Part shown: positions 13,081 through 25,153 of the stretch, piece after piece
How positions within the stretch are numbered: position 1 is the stretch's first letter
Layout: each line of letters starts with the position of its first letter
Assembly: GCF_051020985.1 (NCBI RefSeq)
Contig: NC_135002.1
Coordinates: 7,502,001 to 7,566,000 of the forward strand
Reading direction: 5' to 3'
DNA: 64,000 nt
Source of the DNA: Nomia melanderi
Taxonomy: Eukaryota; Arthropoda; Insecta; Hymenoptera; Halictidae
Program-made: the position numbers and the translations under genes
The notes under the pieces: model-generated
Told to the model about the DNA's origin: nothing
Database searches by the model: none
What the model saw: only the letters and a program-made list of their open reading frames with translations

Positions 13081-14300
13081 TGTATTTTTGTGCTTTGATT
13101 TCAGCAGTTTGTGATTTCAATATTTTGCGATTTCTATGCTTTGAGATTTTAGTACTTTGAGATTTTAATATTTCGGGATTTCAATGCTTTGAGATTTTAA
13201 TATTTCGGGATTTCAATGCTTTGAGATTTTAATATTTCGGGATTTCAATGCTTTGAGATTTTAATATTTCGGGATTTCAATGCTTTGAGATTTTAATATT
13301 TCGGGATTTCAATGCTTTGAGATTTCAATAATTTGCGGTTCTGTGCTTTGAGATTTTAGTAGTTTGAGACTTCAATATTTCGGGATTTCTATGCGTTGAG
13401 ATTTCAGTATTTTGCGATTTCTATGCTTTGAGATTTTAGTACTTTGAGATTTTAATATTTCGGGATTTCAATGCGTTGAGATTTCAGTATTTTGAGATTT
13501 CTATGCTTTGAGATTTTAGTAGTTTGAGACTTCAATATTTCGGGATTTCTATGCTTTAAGATTTCAGTATTTTGCGATTTCTATGCTTTGAGATTTTAGT
13601 ACTTCGAGATTTTAATATTTCGGGATTTCAATGCTTTGAGATTTTAATATTTCGGGATTTCAATGCTTTGAGATTTTAATATTTCGGGATTTCAATGCTT
13701 TGAGATTTTAATATTTCGGGATTTCAATGCTTTGAGATTTCAATAATTTGCGGTTCTGTGCTTTGAGATTTTAGTAGTTTGAGACTTCAATATTTCGGGA
13801 TTTCTATGCTTTAAGATTTCAGTATTTTGCGATTTCTATGCTTTGAGATTTTAGTACTTTGAGATTTTAATATTTCGGGATTTCAATGCGTTGAGATTTC
13901 AGTATTTTGAGATTTCTATGCTTTGAGATTTTAGTAGTTTGAGACTTCAATATTTCGGGATTTCTATGCTTTAAGATTTCAGTATTTTGCGATTTCTATG
14001 CTTTGAGATTTTAGTACTTTGAGATTTTAATATTTTGGGATTTCTATGCGTTGAGATTTTAGCATTTTGAGATTTCAATGCTTTGAGATTTTAGTAGTTT
14101 GAGACTTCAATATTTCGGGATTTCTATGCTTTAAGATTTCAGTATTTTGCGATTTCTATGCTTTGAGATTTTAGTACTTCGAGATTTTAATATTTTGGGA
14201 TTTCTATGCGTTGAGACTTTAGCATTTTGAGATTTCAATATTTCGGGATTTCTATGCTTTAAGATTTTAATGCTCCGATATTTCAATATTTGGAGATTTA
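13081..14300. repeat. Minisatellite array of 16-bp units with 32-bp and roughly 415-bp higher-order structure
   Basis: About 76 units of a 16-bp motif alternate mainly as TATTTCGGGATTTCAA and TGCTTTGAGATTTTAA, giving a 32-bp dimer. Variant units (for example TAGTAGTTTGAGACTT and the GCGGTTCTGTG variant) recur in the same order. The GCGGTTCTGTG variant starts at 13335 and 13750, 415 bp apart, with the same downstream succession of variants. This shows block amplification above the single unit. The array lies inside the 22.9-kb CARP intron and contains no gene. Confidence 0.95.
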
Positions 14301-15154
14301 AAGTCTAACGCAAAATCTCCCAAAATTTCCTTTCTATTTCTTTCATTAACTACTTCTTCCCTCAACTATTATATTACTCACAATGTAAATACAAATTTTC
14401 AAAAAAACATATGTTCCATTGATTAGTCACAAACATACTCCTAACGTTTACACTTCCGTCGGGTACAAAGCATAAGCTCCGACATCGCAGCAAATACCAA
14501 TACCAATTCTAGTAAAACTCGCACGGAACGTTGTCCAAGAGAACGCATTCGATCACGTAATCACCGTGCAACGATTATCAACTCAGCCCCGCCAACTAAT
14601 TCTCGAGCTAAGCGAGCCTGTACACACAGCGCTGTTTGACAATTAATATTTTATTCGTCCGTTTCCGCGCGCGGCGTTCAAATAGGAAACGCTGCGCTCC
14701 TTGTAACCGGTTTCGATCCGACGGAACAATGGCGCACGCGAGCTAACTAACAACCGTTTCTGTTTATATGGCGGTTACGACGATTTATAAGCAACGGTTT
14801 CCACCGACGGTTCCTCGAGTCCCGGGTTTATCGAAACGCACGGCTTCAATTACCCCGACTGATAAAGAATGCCTGCTGGATTGCATTGGACCGCGCGGAC
14901 CGTTGCGCTTATTGCAACTTCTATTATGGTAAGCATTGAAGGGAATTTATACCAGGGAATTCTAAAGCGAGAGTAACGTGCGCTTATAGTGTAAGTGATG
15001 CAGAATTCCTATGAGATTGCAAGAATCACAGGGGAATTAAAAAACGTGGGTTAGATGAAAGATGTAAAAAAAGGTATTGGAGATCTGATTCTAGAGATGA
15101 TAGATGTAGGAATTATTTCTGCGCCGGTGTGATTAATAATCGTTTGTATATTAG

Positions 15155-15360
15155 AAATTGAAGATTGAACGGTAGAAACCTAACATTGGGAATGATAAAT
15201 TTAATTGTAGAAACGTAGCAATAGGAATTTAATATTAGAAATTACAGATTTAATGCTAGAAATGTAGTAGTAAAAATTTCATATTAGAAATTACAAATTT
15301 AATAGCAGAAGATTGATATTAAAAATTGAAAATTTTATAGTAGGAGTTTCATATAGAAGT
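15155..15360. repeat. Degenerate minisatellite, unit about 50-60 bp
   Basis: The phrases ATATTAGAAATTACAGATTT, AATGCTAGAAATGTAG and similar variants recur four to five times in an AT-rich stretch. Units are strongly diverged and no exact period can be given by eye. Confidence 0.6.
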
Positions 15361-15750
15361 TTGATAAGAGGTAGATTGATTCAATGTTTTTTAAATGAAG
15401 GAATAGTTGAAGGCAGATGAATTTTGAACCGATTTATGATCATTTCTAAATGTCCAACGTGTGCGCTACTACTTCCGCTACATGTACGTTTAATATTTTC
15501 CGTGATAATATTAATATCGTCTATGATACGGAGTTTTACGTGAATTGTTTAGCAAATATCCTGCATAATGGGAAATTTAAATTCAAACAGGTTACAGAAA
15601 GCAGAGAGGGTCTGCGTATGCTTGGATAAACATTCAGTAGAACAGGGCTGCGTATTGTCAGACATAAGGAGAAGCAACCGCGGTCGTGTATTCCGCGTGA
15701 GCGAGTAGAATGAAATCGCACACGGCTCGACGAACGGAAGTAGAATGTAC

Positions 15751-16466
15751 CTTTGTATAATCCGACAGGAATAAAGAAATTTCAGCTGAAAGAGCAAATT
15801 AAAAAGTAACAAAAGAAAATTGAAATTAGTAATCCAAATTCTATTATCTTCTTCCATTGGAATTATATTATCACAAGATTGCTACATTATCTTTACAAAA
15901 TTCGCAAAAGCATGTTATCACCAAATTACTACGTTACTTTCACAAAATTAACAAGATTATATTATCACAATATTCCCACAATACTTTTACAAAATTTACC
16001 AAGCCGTATCATCGCGAGATTACTATATTATATGTAACAATTATATTTCATTATACCTTTCTTTCGAATACCATGTAAATCATCCTTTACTGTATAATTA
16101 GAGGATGTTCTTATTAAGTTTGTATGATCCGACAGGAATGAAGAAATTTCACCTGTAAGAGCAAATTAAAAAGTGACAGAAGAAAATTGAAACCAGTAAT
16201 CCAAATTCTATTATCTCCTTGCATTGGAATTGTATTATCTTTACAAAATTCGCAAATTTTTCACACCAAGTTACTACATTACTTTCACAAAGTTAACAAG
16301 ATTATATTATCACAATATTCCCACAATACTTTTACAGAATTTACCAAGCCGTATCATCGCGAGATTACTATATTATACGTAACAATTATATTTCATTAAA
16401 CTTTTCTTTCGAATACCTTGTAAATCATCGTTTACTGTACAATTTAGGGGATGTTCTCATTAGGAA
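15751..16466. repeat. Tandem duplication of a roughly 360-bp AT-rich segment
   Basis: Copy 1 (15751-16118) and copy 2 (16119-16466) both start with TTTGTATRATCCGACAGGA and share the order GAGCAAATTAAAAAGT, CAGTAATCCAAATTCTATTA-like, ACAAGATTATATTATCAC and CCAAGCCGTATCATCGCGAG. Copy 2 lacks a short segment near 16230. Divergence is several percent. There is no gene in either copy; the 70-residue frames are AT-rich read-through. Confidence 0.88.
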
Positions 16467-18261
16467 TTGCCCTTTCAATTCCACTAATCAAATCTTCGCT
16501 CTTCGCGACTATATTCGCTCCGAGTGGCAAATTATCCGTGGATTATTAATGGGTCAAGTCTCGCGTGTCCGCGGAATTAATGCGCCGTTTTGAATATTAA
16601 TTTCTAAGGAAGCATCGCGATGCGGGGCCAAATGGATCTGGCCTGACGTATTCCGGTAATGTAACTATTAATCTTCCGGGTATAAGCGTGCATGTAACTA
16701 GGAACCACGGATACAAAGGACAAAACCTTGATGCTGCTAACTTGTCTCCCCGTATTTTGCCTCTGCTCCGTTTCTACCCTTATACCTTGCTCTGCAGTGA
16801 TAACGACGGTTGTTTCGTCGGTCGATAACGAACTACACACGACGTTCAACTAATTTAGATTGCCACTTTTAAGCGAGCTGAAAGTTTTTCGTCGCTTCGT
16901 CGTGATGAGTAACGAGTAACTGGAAATATGAACTTCAAGAATATAACAAGAATATGATTATAACGATAATTATATAATATCCATTCGTGTTCTATACCCT
17001 AATAATAATAATAATGTTGCACCAGTTTTCAAAGTTCGGCAACTGTACGGATATTTATCTATTATTATAATTCTAACTCCCATGTCTAGCTGTATAACCC
17101 TAAGGAAACATGGTTTTCCACAGTTGGAGTATTCAGTTGTTGTTACAATTCCTACCTGTAGACTAGCAATTTCAATGGAAACTTCAACAAATTTCCACTC
17201 GCAAACCCTTCAGATTCTACTAATCAATAGATCAAATTTACATCAATCTTTGCACATTTATTTCTTAACTAACGTGTGGCTAATCTTTTCTACATTTATT
17301 CATTGAAAAAACTACTTGCGACAAGGTTGTTAAAAATATATCAAATATCTGATTCTTTTCCTTATGTTAATGAACATATTTATGAACATATATTCACGAA
17401 TGTAACAGTGCCGGCGTTAGCATGCTTTCCTTTAACAGTACCTCTTCCACATTTCCACGAGAACAAGTCCCGGTTCACCGAAACAACCCCAAAAAGGGAT
17501 CGCTCACGCCGGCAAGCCTAACTTCGCATAAACACTCGCGCGCCTCTAATTACAATTATCATTATAAATCACGGTTAAAGTCGCAACCGCCCCGGAAGGA
17601 AGATTACAAACGCGGCGAGGTGCGACCGTCGCGTTTAATCGCCTCATTTCCAGCTGACAGCGTGAAAAAAGAAATTCGCGAGGTAGAGGCCAACGAGAAG
17701 GTTGGATTCTTTCGCAATTTCGCGGACCGCGGCCGTTTCATCTTCGCGCTGGGTCTTCCGGGACGATCCGCGAGAAGAAACGCGCGCACAGTTCGAATTT
17801 CTCGGGCGGGGCACAAAGTGCCTTCCGCGGAAATGCCCGCGGAAAGGTTTGAAACGCGCGCCAGGAGATCGTTCGGCGCTGTTTCCCTCTGTTTTTCCTC
17901 TTCCTATTCTTTTTCCAGATCTCCTTTTAACAATTCAGTCGCTATCCCTTATCCGTGGAGGTTCGACCGTAGCCTGGAACCGGTCGAATGAAGAGAGACA
18001 GCGAAAATAAATAGAATATTAATATGTTTCCTGTATTAATCCGCTGCCTTCAAACCGTTTAAGGTTAAGAATGTTGTCGTGATACTTTGAGCTTCGATAT
18101 CTAAAAGTGGCAGCTACAGACGTGTGATTGAATTATTCAGGTAATGAAAGATTGATATTGGTGGCTCGGAATAATAGTGGTCTAACCTTTATTTTTGAGT
18201 TGACGAAGAAGAGAAGCTTGTGCGAAATGATTGTGGATTAATTGAATACTGGTATTAGAAT

Positions 18262-18269
18262 GATATTAG

Positions 18270-18304
<35 letters not shown>

Positions 18305-18330
18305 AATTATTAATTATTAATAATTAGAGT
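18262..18330. repeat. Simple repeat (ATT)n passing into TTAATTA steps
   Basis: About eight ATT units are followed by alternating TTAATTA steps, giving a self-complementary AT-rich stretch. Confidence 0.92.
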
Positions 18331-19019
18331 ATTTGATAAAAGCTGTTTTTCTCGAGAACGTCGAAGGTATTATTGAAATGAATTGTTTATTATCAGTCGA
18401 CTGGAGTTATTCATAAATGCGATATATCAAATAAAATTTTGGCGTTTTTGAAGTGATCTGGAATGATATGTACTCGCATGAATATTAAAGCGATTTTATC
18501 ATGTCAAAAACAATATGGCCGGGATTGCGTTTAAATATTACAGCAGCCGGAAATATTAATTTTGCGCGAATATTTACATTTCATTTCTACTTTAAAATAG
18601 ACGTAGCGAACGTGCAATTAACAGTGGAATTTAATACACCGTACCACGCACAATACCCGTTTTATCCTTGAAAACCATTTCAAATTTATAATCCATATTA
18701 TATTTATATAATAAAGCCAAAATAAAACATCAATCAAGCGTGAAAGGTATTTCTGTATTTCTTTTATAAAATCTACCTAAAAATGCAAAAGAGAAGTTTA
18801 CCACGGCGAAAAGCATTATTAGCGGTTTAAATTTGATCCTATAGCGAAAAGGAATTTTAATAATTCGGTAAAAATATGTCTCCGCATCGTGAACGAGCAA
18901 GAAAAATTCTTTTATCGATGAACAACTCGTGTCATATTCATGTCATACCCGGAAAATCAAATGTCCAATCAAATTCAAACATAACCTCCAAATCTGTTCC
19001 TTGAAATCAACTGACGAGC

Positions 19020-19310
19020 AAAAGAGAATAGAATCCCTATTATATAAAATCTACTTAAAAATGAAAAGAATAGAAGCCTTATTACCTGAAATATACTTAC
19101 AAGTAAAACAGAGTAGAATCTATTGTTCAAGATCAACTTAAAACCAAAAACAAATAGAATCCCTATTGCTCAAAGTCAATTTAAGAGCAGGAAACCGTTC
19201 AACCCGGATAACCCGAAATAAGCTTGAAAATAAAAAGAACAGTACAACCTCTATTATCTGAAACCAACCAAAAATCAACAAAATAATAGAATCCCTCTAC
19301 CCCAAAATCA
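19020..19310. repeat. Degenerate minisatellite, unit about 50-60 bp
   Basis: AATAGAATCCCTATTRYT followed by an AAAATCWACTTAAAA-like segment recurs about five times (near 19026, 19070, 19110, 19155, 19240 and 19290) with length changes. Small frames across it reflect the repeat and not a gene. Confidence 0.65.
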
Positions 19311-20386
19311 CCGGAACATCACGAAACAACAATTCACCCCAAGCCGAAAATAAAAAAAATAAAAAATCTCAGTCTGCCTCGATCATCCAGCCGAAATTAG
19401 TTCCGAACAATCGCAGTCGGCAGAAGTAACTCACGACAAGGTCCGGGCCAGCGAGAAAAACGCGTGGATGGACATCGTCAGCCGAGACCGCGGCCCGGAA
19501 ACCGCGATGACGTCACATCTGGTTCTCGCGCTGCTTAAACAGCGCCGTCGGACCGTTCCGTATCCACGCCGGAATCGTGCCGTGGACGGAGGGGGCTGGC
19601 CCGTGAATTTATACGACGTTTAACCCGGTTTAAACTTTGGCACTTAAATTAAACAATAGAACGAACCTCGCCGCATCGAGTCGAACGTACGTCTTCGGCT
19701 GAGCTGAGCCACCGTCTCTGTCTCTGTCTCTCTCTCAACCCATTTTCCACGATATTTCCATCCCTTTCCGCGCGACCGGCGGTTCGGTTCGATTTTCTGG
19801 TACAGATCGGTCACCGGAATTTTCCAGAAAATGTCCACCGGTCGAACATCGCCGGAGATCGCCGGGGCGGGGCGTAATTTCGCGATCGAACGGCCGCGCG
19901 TTGTTTCAAGGGAGAATCCTCCGGCCTGTCTGGACTTCCGGCGAGGCTACGTGCGTCAGCGGAACACGGGAAACGTTTTGATGTATAACGGCGGCCGCGG
20001 TTTATCGACTTTGCGACCGGGTCCCCGAGTTTCGGGAAAAATTGCCGACACGACGCGTTGATCTCGTTAACGGGGTTAACGAGGCGATTCTGGAGTTTCG
20101 GAGACCGATTCCGAGTAGCATTAGCGAAGAATTTTTTGAACGGACCGGAATGAGATGGGAAGGGTGGTTTTATTGGGAGAGTTGGTAATTGTGTGCGGTG
20201 CGAGGAGGAATTGGTTGATTGAGTATTTAGCTGATGAGATAGTAGAAAGATTGATAGAATTATGGACGAGTATACAAATGAGCAATGTAAGAACTAGTAG
20301 TAGAAAATGGAGAAAGTAATTTTGGTAATTTTCAATTGATTACTGATCATGTCGAAGTGTGAATGACTAAATTACCAAATAGTGAG

Positions 20387-20614
20387 TTAACACTATTTCC
20401 ACCGAAGGTGTCAAAAGACTTGAATTTTTCACTTGAAGTTATCTTCCAAGTTCAGCGATTAATTCCGAATTGACTTCTCGACTTTTCCAATAACGATTAT
20501 AAAATCGACTGCAGGAAATGCCCAAAATTCAATCGAGAAAGAATAATTGCACTGAGAAAATCATTTTAAGTTAAAATTTCAAAAGCTGTCTTTCTCTGGT
20601 AGAAATAGTGTTAA
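20387..20614. mobile_element. TTAA-flanked inverted-repeat element, family G
   Basis: A 228-bp element has TTAA at 20387 and 20611. The ends are TTAACACTATTTCCACCG and, on the minus strand, TTAACACTATTTCTACCA. The interior is not shared with the other families seen here. There is no coding capacity. Confidence 0.8.
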
Positions 20615-21775
20615 ACAAATTCCTTTGTCAAGTAAATCAATCGTTCACCTCTTTCAATTATACCGAACTTCCGACCAAAAATTCAAACTAACCAACTTCC
20701 AATCTTCCACAATCCTTAATTCCAATGTCCAACGTTCCCGAGTCCTCCCGCAGACCAAGATATCATATCGAACGACCAATCCCGAAACTTTAATCAGCGC
20801 GGAGACAGCGAGCCGCGGATCCTGCGTCATTATTTATCGCTAAAAAATTCGCCGGGAACCGCGGGTAAAGTTTCCCGTTAATAAATCAACTCCGTCGGGG
20901 ACCTTGCTCTTTATCCAGCTCCGCCCAAGACGTTTCTGAAACTTTCTCCCCCGCAGATGTCCCAGAAAACTCCTGCCTCCGTTTGAGACCGCCGCGAGCT
21001 CGGTCTTCGAGCAGCCCTAACAAGTGGTTCCGCTGCGACGAACTCGAGATGGCAATGAGAAGAAACAAAAGTCCCTCCTTCCCTTGGAATGTATCGCAGA
21101 GGCCGTGGAACAGCGTGAGCGGTATTCTCAGCCGCGAACGATGGAGCGCGGCGGGCAGAAATGAAAGAGTCGGGGGCGCGGGGTAGCGAAGAAAAGGCCG
21201 GAAATGTAAACGAGCGCCGGCGACGAGTGTTTGCGCGAAAGCTACTTCGCGGGTCGGTATTATTTGATAAACTCGAAAAATGACACGGTTCCAAGTCGTT
21301 TGCCGTTGCCGTTTGCCACGTTGCTTTCGCGTGCGGGATTCACGAGTTGGGGAAGGTGAACGGCGGGATTGTTTAATTAGTCGGGCATGGAACGTTCTGC
21401 GGCAGCATTGTTGCCTTCAGCGAAACTTCCGATGTGAGCTACTTTCGTCACACTTATAGGGTCTTCGGAATGGTGTAAAAGGAAGTATGTGACATTGAAG
21501 TTCGTCGCGTTTGAAATATTCTATTATGGTTTTGATTCGAGGAGTCTATTCAATTTTGATTTTTCGGAAACAGGAAGATTGAAATGATTATTATTCAATT
21601 GTCATTATAAGGAACGTGAAATTAGTTTTAATAGGTTGGTGTTGCTGGAAGTTGTGGAGAAATTACAGACGAAGATTCGATCAGTGTTTCTATATGAAAA
21701 TTTCGATTGAAATTCCATTAGAACATTGATACCGAAGCTTTAGAAACCGTTTGAAATAACCGCCAACAATATTAT

Positions 21776-22134
21776 TTATTTCTATATACATTCCCACATC
21801 TGAATAAAGCACCAATTTCAACACTCATTTAAACACTATCTCCGCAACACGAAAACCTCGACGTACGCGACGCTCTCCGAAACTAGAAGAAAAAAGGGAC
21901 GAAAGGAAAGCTCGAGAAACAACAATTTTGCGAAGTTTTCCATTTCCTAACAGTATCATTTCTTTCTATATACATTCCCAGATCTGAATAAATCACCAAT
22001 TTCAACCCTCATTTAAACACTATCTCCGCAACGCGAAAACCTCCATGCGCGCGACCGCTCTCCGAAACTAAAAGGAAAAAAGGGACAAAAAGGAAAGCTC
22101 GAGAAACAACAATTTTGCGAAGCTTTCCATTTCC
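21776..22134. repeat. Tandem duplication of a 180-185-bp segment
   Basis: Copy 1 (about 21776-21951) and copy 2 (about 21960-22134) share CTATATACATTCCCA, CACCAATTTCAAC, CACTATCTCCGCAAC, CTCTCCGAAACTA and GAAACAACAATTTTGCGAAG in the same order with about 10% mismatch. The second copy leads into a CpG-rich block (22130-22450). No gene recognised. Confidence 0.9.
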
Positions 22135-22586
22135 CGGCGGGTCTGAGCGTTTCTTTTCTCCCCGCGAGACGTTCAAAAGGAAGTTTCCCCTGGAAAGGTC
22201 GCGGGGCGAAGCGTTTCGCCGCGGCAAGCACGCGGAACAGCCGGCTGTCTCTTTTGAGAGGCAGCAGACGGTCGGTCGCGTCGCGGCTCGGGCACGTGCG
22301 CTTTGTCCGGTTTTCGTAAAAGGCGCGCGAAACGGCTCGGCCTCAAAGGCGGAAGCCATCGTTTGTTACGTCGGACGCGAGAACGCGGATAGAAACGGAT
22401 CACGTGGCCGTATCAGCTGTTACCGTATGATCGCCGACACGTGAACGGAACCCACGATCGCGACCGTGGTCCGCCGGAAGTTCGCCTTTATCGTGCGTTT
22501 CTTTCACGAGAAATATGATTAATCGACTTGCCGGACGATTAGATAATGTTTCCGCGAGGACTCGTAATAAATCATACTCGCGGTTT

Positions 22587-22912
22587 GAACCTCGGGCGAC
22601 GAACGCTGGGTCTTCGTTGATCCGATGGTAGATGTTGATATGTTTCTATGTGTATTTTCTTATTTATTAGCTTGTTTGTGTAATTGAGATGCGATCGTGA
22701 CAGAGTTGACGGTGGCATTAATTATTGTATCTGGATATTAGAAACGTTAGAATGTGATTTAAACCTCGATTGGCGAATGTTGGGTCTAGTTTGAACCGAC
22801 GGTACATGTTGATGCGTTTATATGTATATTCGTTAGCTTGTTCGTGTAACTAAGATGTTATTGTGATAGAATTAATCGGCAATATTATATATTGAATATT
22901 AAAATTATTGTA
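22587..22912. repeat. Diverged tandem duplication of a 155-175-bp segment
   Basis: Copy 1 (22587-22745) and copy 2 (22759-22912) share AACCTCGRNNGNCGAANG, GTTGGGTCT-like, GTANATGTTGATRYGTTTN, TTAGCTTGTTYGTGTAA and a following GATGNNATNGTGA. There is no coding content. Confidence 0.75.
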
Positions 22913-24927
22913 ATAATATTAATATTTTTTGTAATGATGTTCCCATTAACGTTAAGTTGTTTGTATGTTATTTAGTAATTTATTCGTGTGACTGGTAATG
23001 TTAACGGGATTAACGATAATATTAATTATTACATGTAACTATTACAACTATTATAATACTATTAGCGTGGACTTTATTAACGCTGAATAAATTATATTAA
23101 ATCATGTCATACCGAATCATGTCGCAGGTAGAAGTAAACATTAGTATTATTTATTGTACACACTTCGTATGGATACTTATAGCAATTATACAGAGAATAT
23201 ATGAGTGAACGTATGATGATACATAATTGCTGTAGATCGAACTGGATGATTCCGGTACGTTGGCCGGTTATATTTAATCAGTCAATTTCATCGGAAACCG
23301 TACGCTTTACGAAATCATCGGAATTCCACGGGTTTTCCATTCGCGGTAATGGTTACACCAATCGGACGATCATGCCGACGTCATGATTAAAAGTGGGCAC
23401 GCGGCGTGCTCGTAAAGCGTTTCGGGCGCGGGGGTATTTTACTACCTTACCGTTAAATACCATCCAATTTTCAATATATTCGCTTTCAAGGGTGGAAAAG
23501 ATTCGCCGGAATGCAACCGTTACATCGCCATTTTTTCGAATTGTAATCTGATATTCTCCGGTATTTACGAGCGCGCGCGACGCACAAAACATTCGAAGCA
23601 CCGCGAATATTTCGATGCGCCGAGTTTCTAAATATCGGCTCCAACATTTCGGAATTTTCTACGTCTTCCGCGATCCAGTTTCCTGACGAAATGCGAAATA
23701 CCCGCGTTGCTCGATTCACAAGCGATTTTTGTTTTTCAATGATTTACATCCATAAGAAAAACGATTGCGCTGCTAAAGACTCGAATGTGTTAATTTATAT
23801 CGTTACGGGGAGACGTGGAAAATATATGCTGGAGGTAACCGAAGAAATTAATTGTCTAATTTATATCAAAATACTATGAAATAAGAAAGCATAAAGATCC
23901 ATAAAGCACCGTATAGTCAAACACGTTAAAAGCTTCTACCATCAACCACCGTGGCCATTAACGCTCCAACACACTGAAAATGGTACATCAATCATACTTA
24001 AATAACAAAAAACTCAGAAAAGAAGCACTTCTCAGAAACAGTCAGTTTCCATAAAACTGTTGCAACATCCACAGAAACGAAAACAATGGAAAATACAGTT
24101 GTATCTAGACATCTCCATTTTCCAAAGAATTTCCCGCACACCCGTGGAATTCTGAAGATTCCGATAAGCCGAAAGCGTGAATGAATATTCGCGGCGAACC
24201 CGCCGCCCGTAAATATCGCTTATCTCGCCGTTTTTTGCCCCCCGTCGGCAGCAAAATCGATGCTAGATCGACACATAATCTCCATTCCGCGACGCAATTA
24301 GGGCCGGTGTTCACGGAACAACGTTATTCAGTACGTTACGCCGCGCCGGCGGGGCTGCGAGGTGCACGCGTGTTCTTATCGCGTACTCGCGTGACGACAT
24401 AACGCGACACGAGAATTTTACGTTTGTTCCAGAGCCCGCGGATGCGGAACTGCACCTGCGGAAATTGTTTTATGCAAATCGACCAACCCCACCCCACCGT
24501 GTGTTCTTGCCGATACGTTTCGACGCGAGCCTAGGAATATTCAGGGACAACTAACCTATAGGATTATCCGGCTGGTTCGCCCACGGGATCCGGAAATTCT
24601 TTAAATTGCCGGAAACGCACGGTCCGCCATTCCATTAAAACGATACGGAATTTCCTTTCCCTCTGTCCCTCTTCCTAGCCTTTTTTTTTGCTGTTTCTGC
24701 TCCCGAAACCGTTTCATTCGATTCCGTACAATTTGAATTTTTGTACCGGTTTGAGTTTTTCTTTTTAATGGGAAGAATGGCGGAGTGTTTTTTCGGCGAG
24801 ATAAATATCGTTGATGAGATAGATCGGTTAATTGTTTTTGGAAATGGAAATGGTTGATTTGGTAATGTCGTTTAATGAAGTGTAACTACTGTTTAGGAAA
24901 TTATTCTACTGTTTAGGAAATTTGTTG

Positions 24928-25153
24928 TTAACACTAGAACTACCAAACGGATCAAAATGACCCATTCCAAATTTCTTTTTTTCGGGATTATTAAAGAAAT
25001 AGCAGATGCTCCTCTGGGAGTTATTAAAGAAATTGATATGGCAATATGCAGATTGAATATTGAATCAATTAAAGTCTCAATAGATGCACTCTTGAAGTTT
25101 CTATAGAGAAGTTTCAAAAAGTGAATTTCAGTGCTTGGTAGTTCTAGTGTTAA
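24928..25153. mobile_element. TTAA-flanked inverted-repeat element, family A (copy A1)
   Basis: A 226-bp element has TTAA at both ends. Its termini read TTAACACTAGAACTACCAA on each strand, a long near-perfect inverted repeat. There is no coding capacity. Homologous copies lie at 40099, 41909 and 58254, with a diverged subfamily at 44792 and 58636. Ends and TTAA duplication fit a non-autonomous piggyBac-like element (inference). Confidence 0.85.

Noticed and set aside
13081..14300. Regularly spaced repeats considered as a CRISPR-like array
   Set aside because: Units are contiguous 16-mers without unique spacers, and the host is eukaryotic; it is a minisatellite.
17422..17991. 189-residue plus-strand frame, Arg/Ser-rich
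   Set aside because: It lies in a CpG-rich stretch with overlapping open frames in other phases and on the other strand, has no domain, and no splice-consistent partner.
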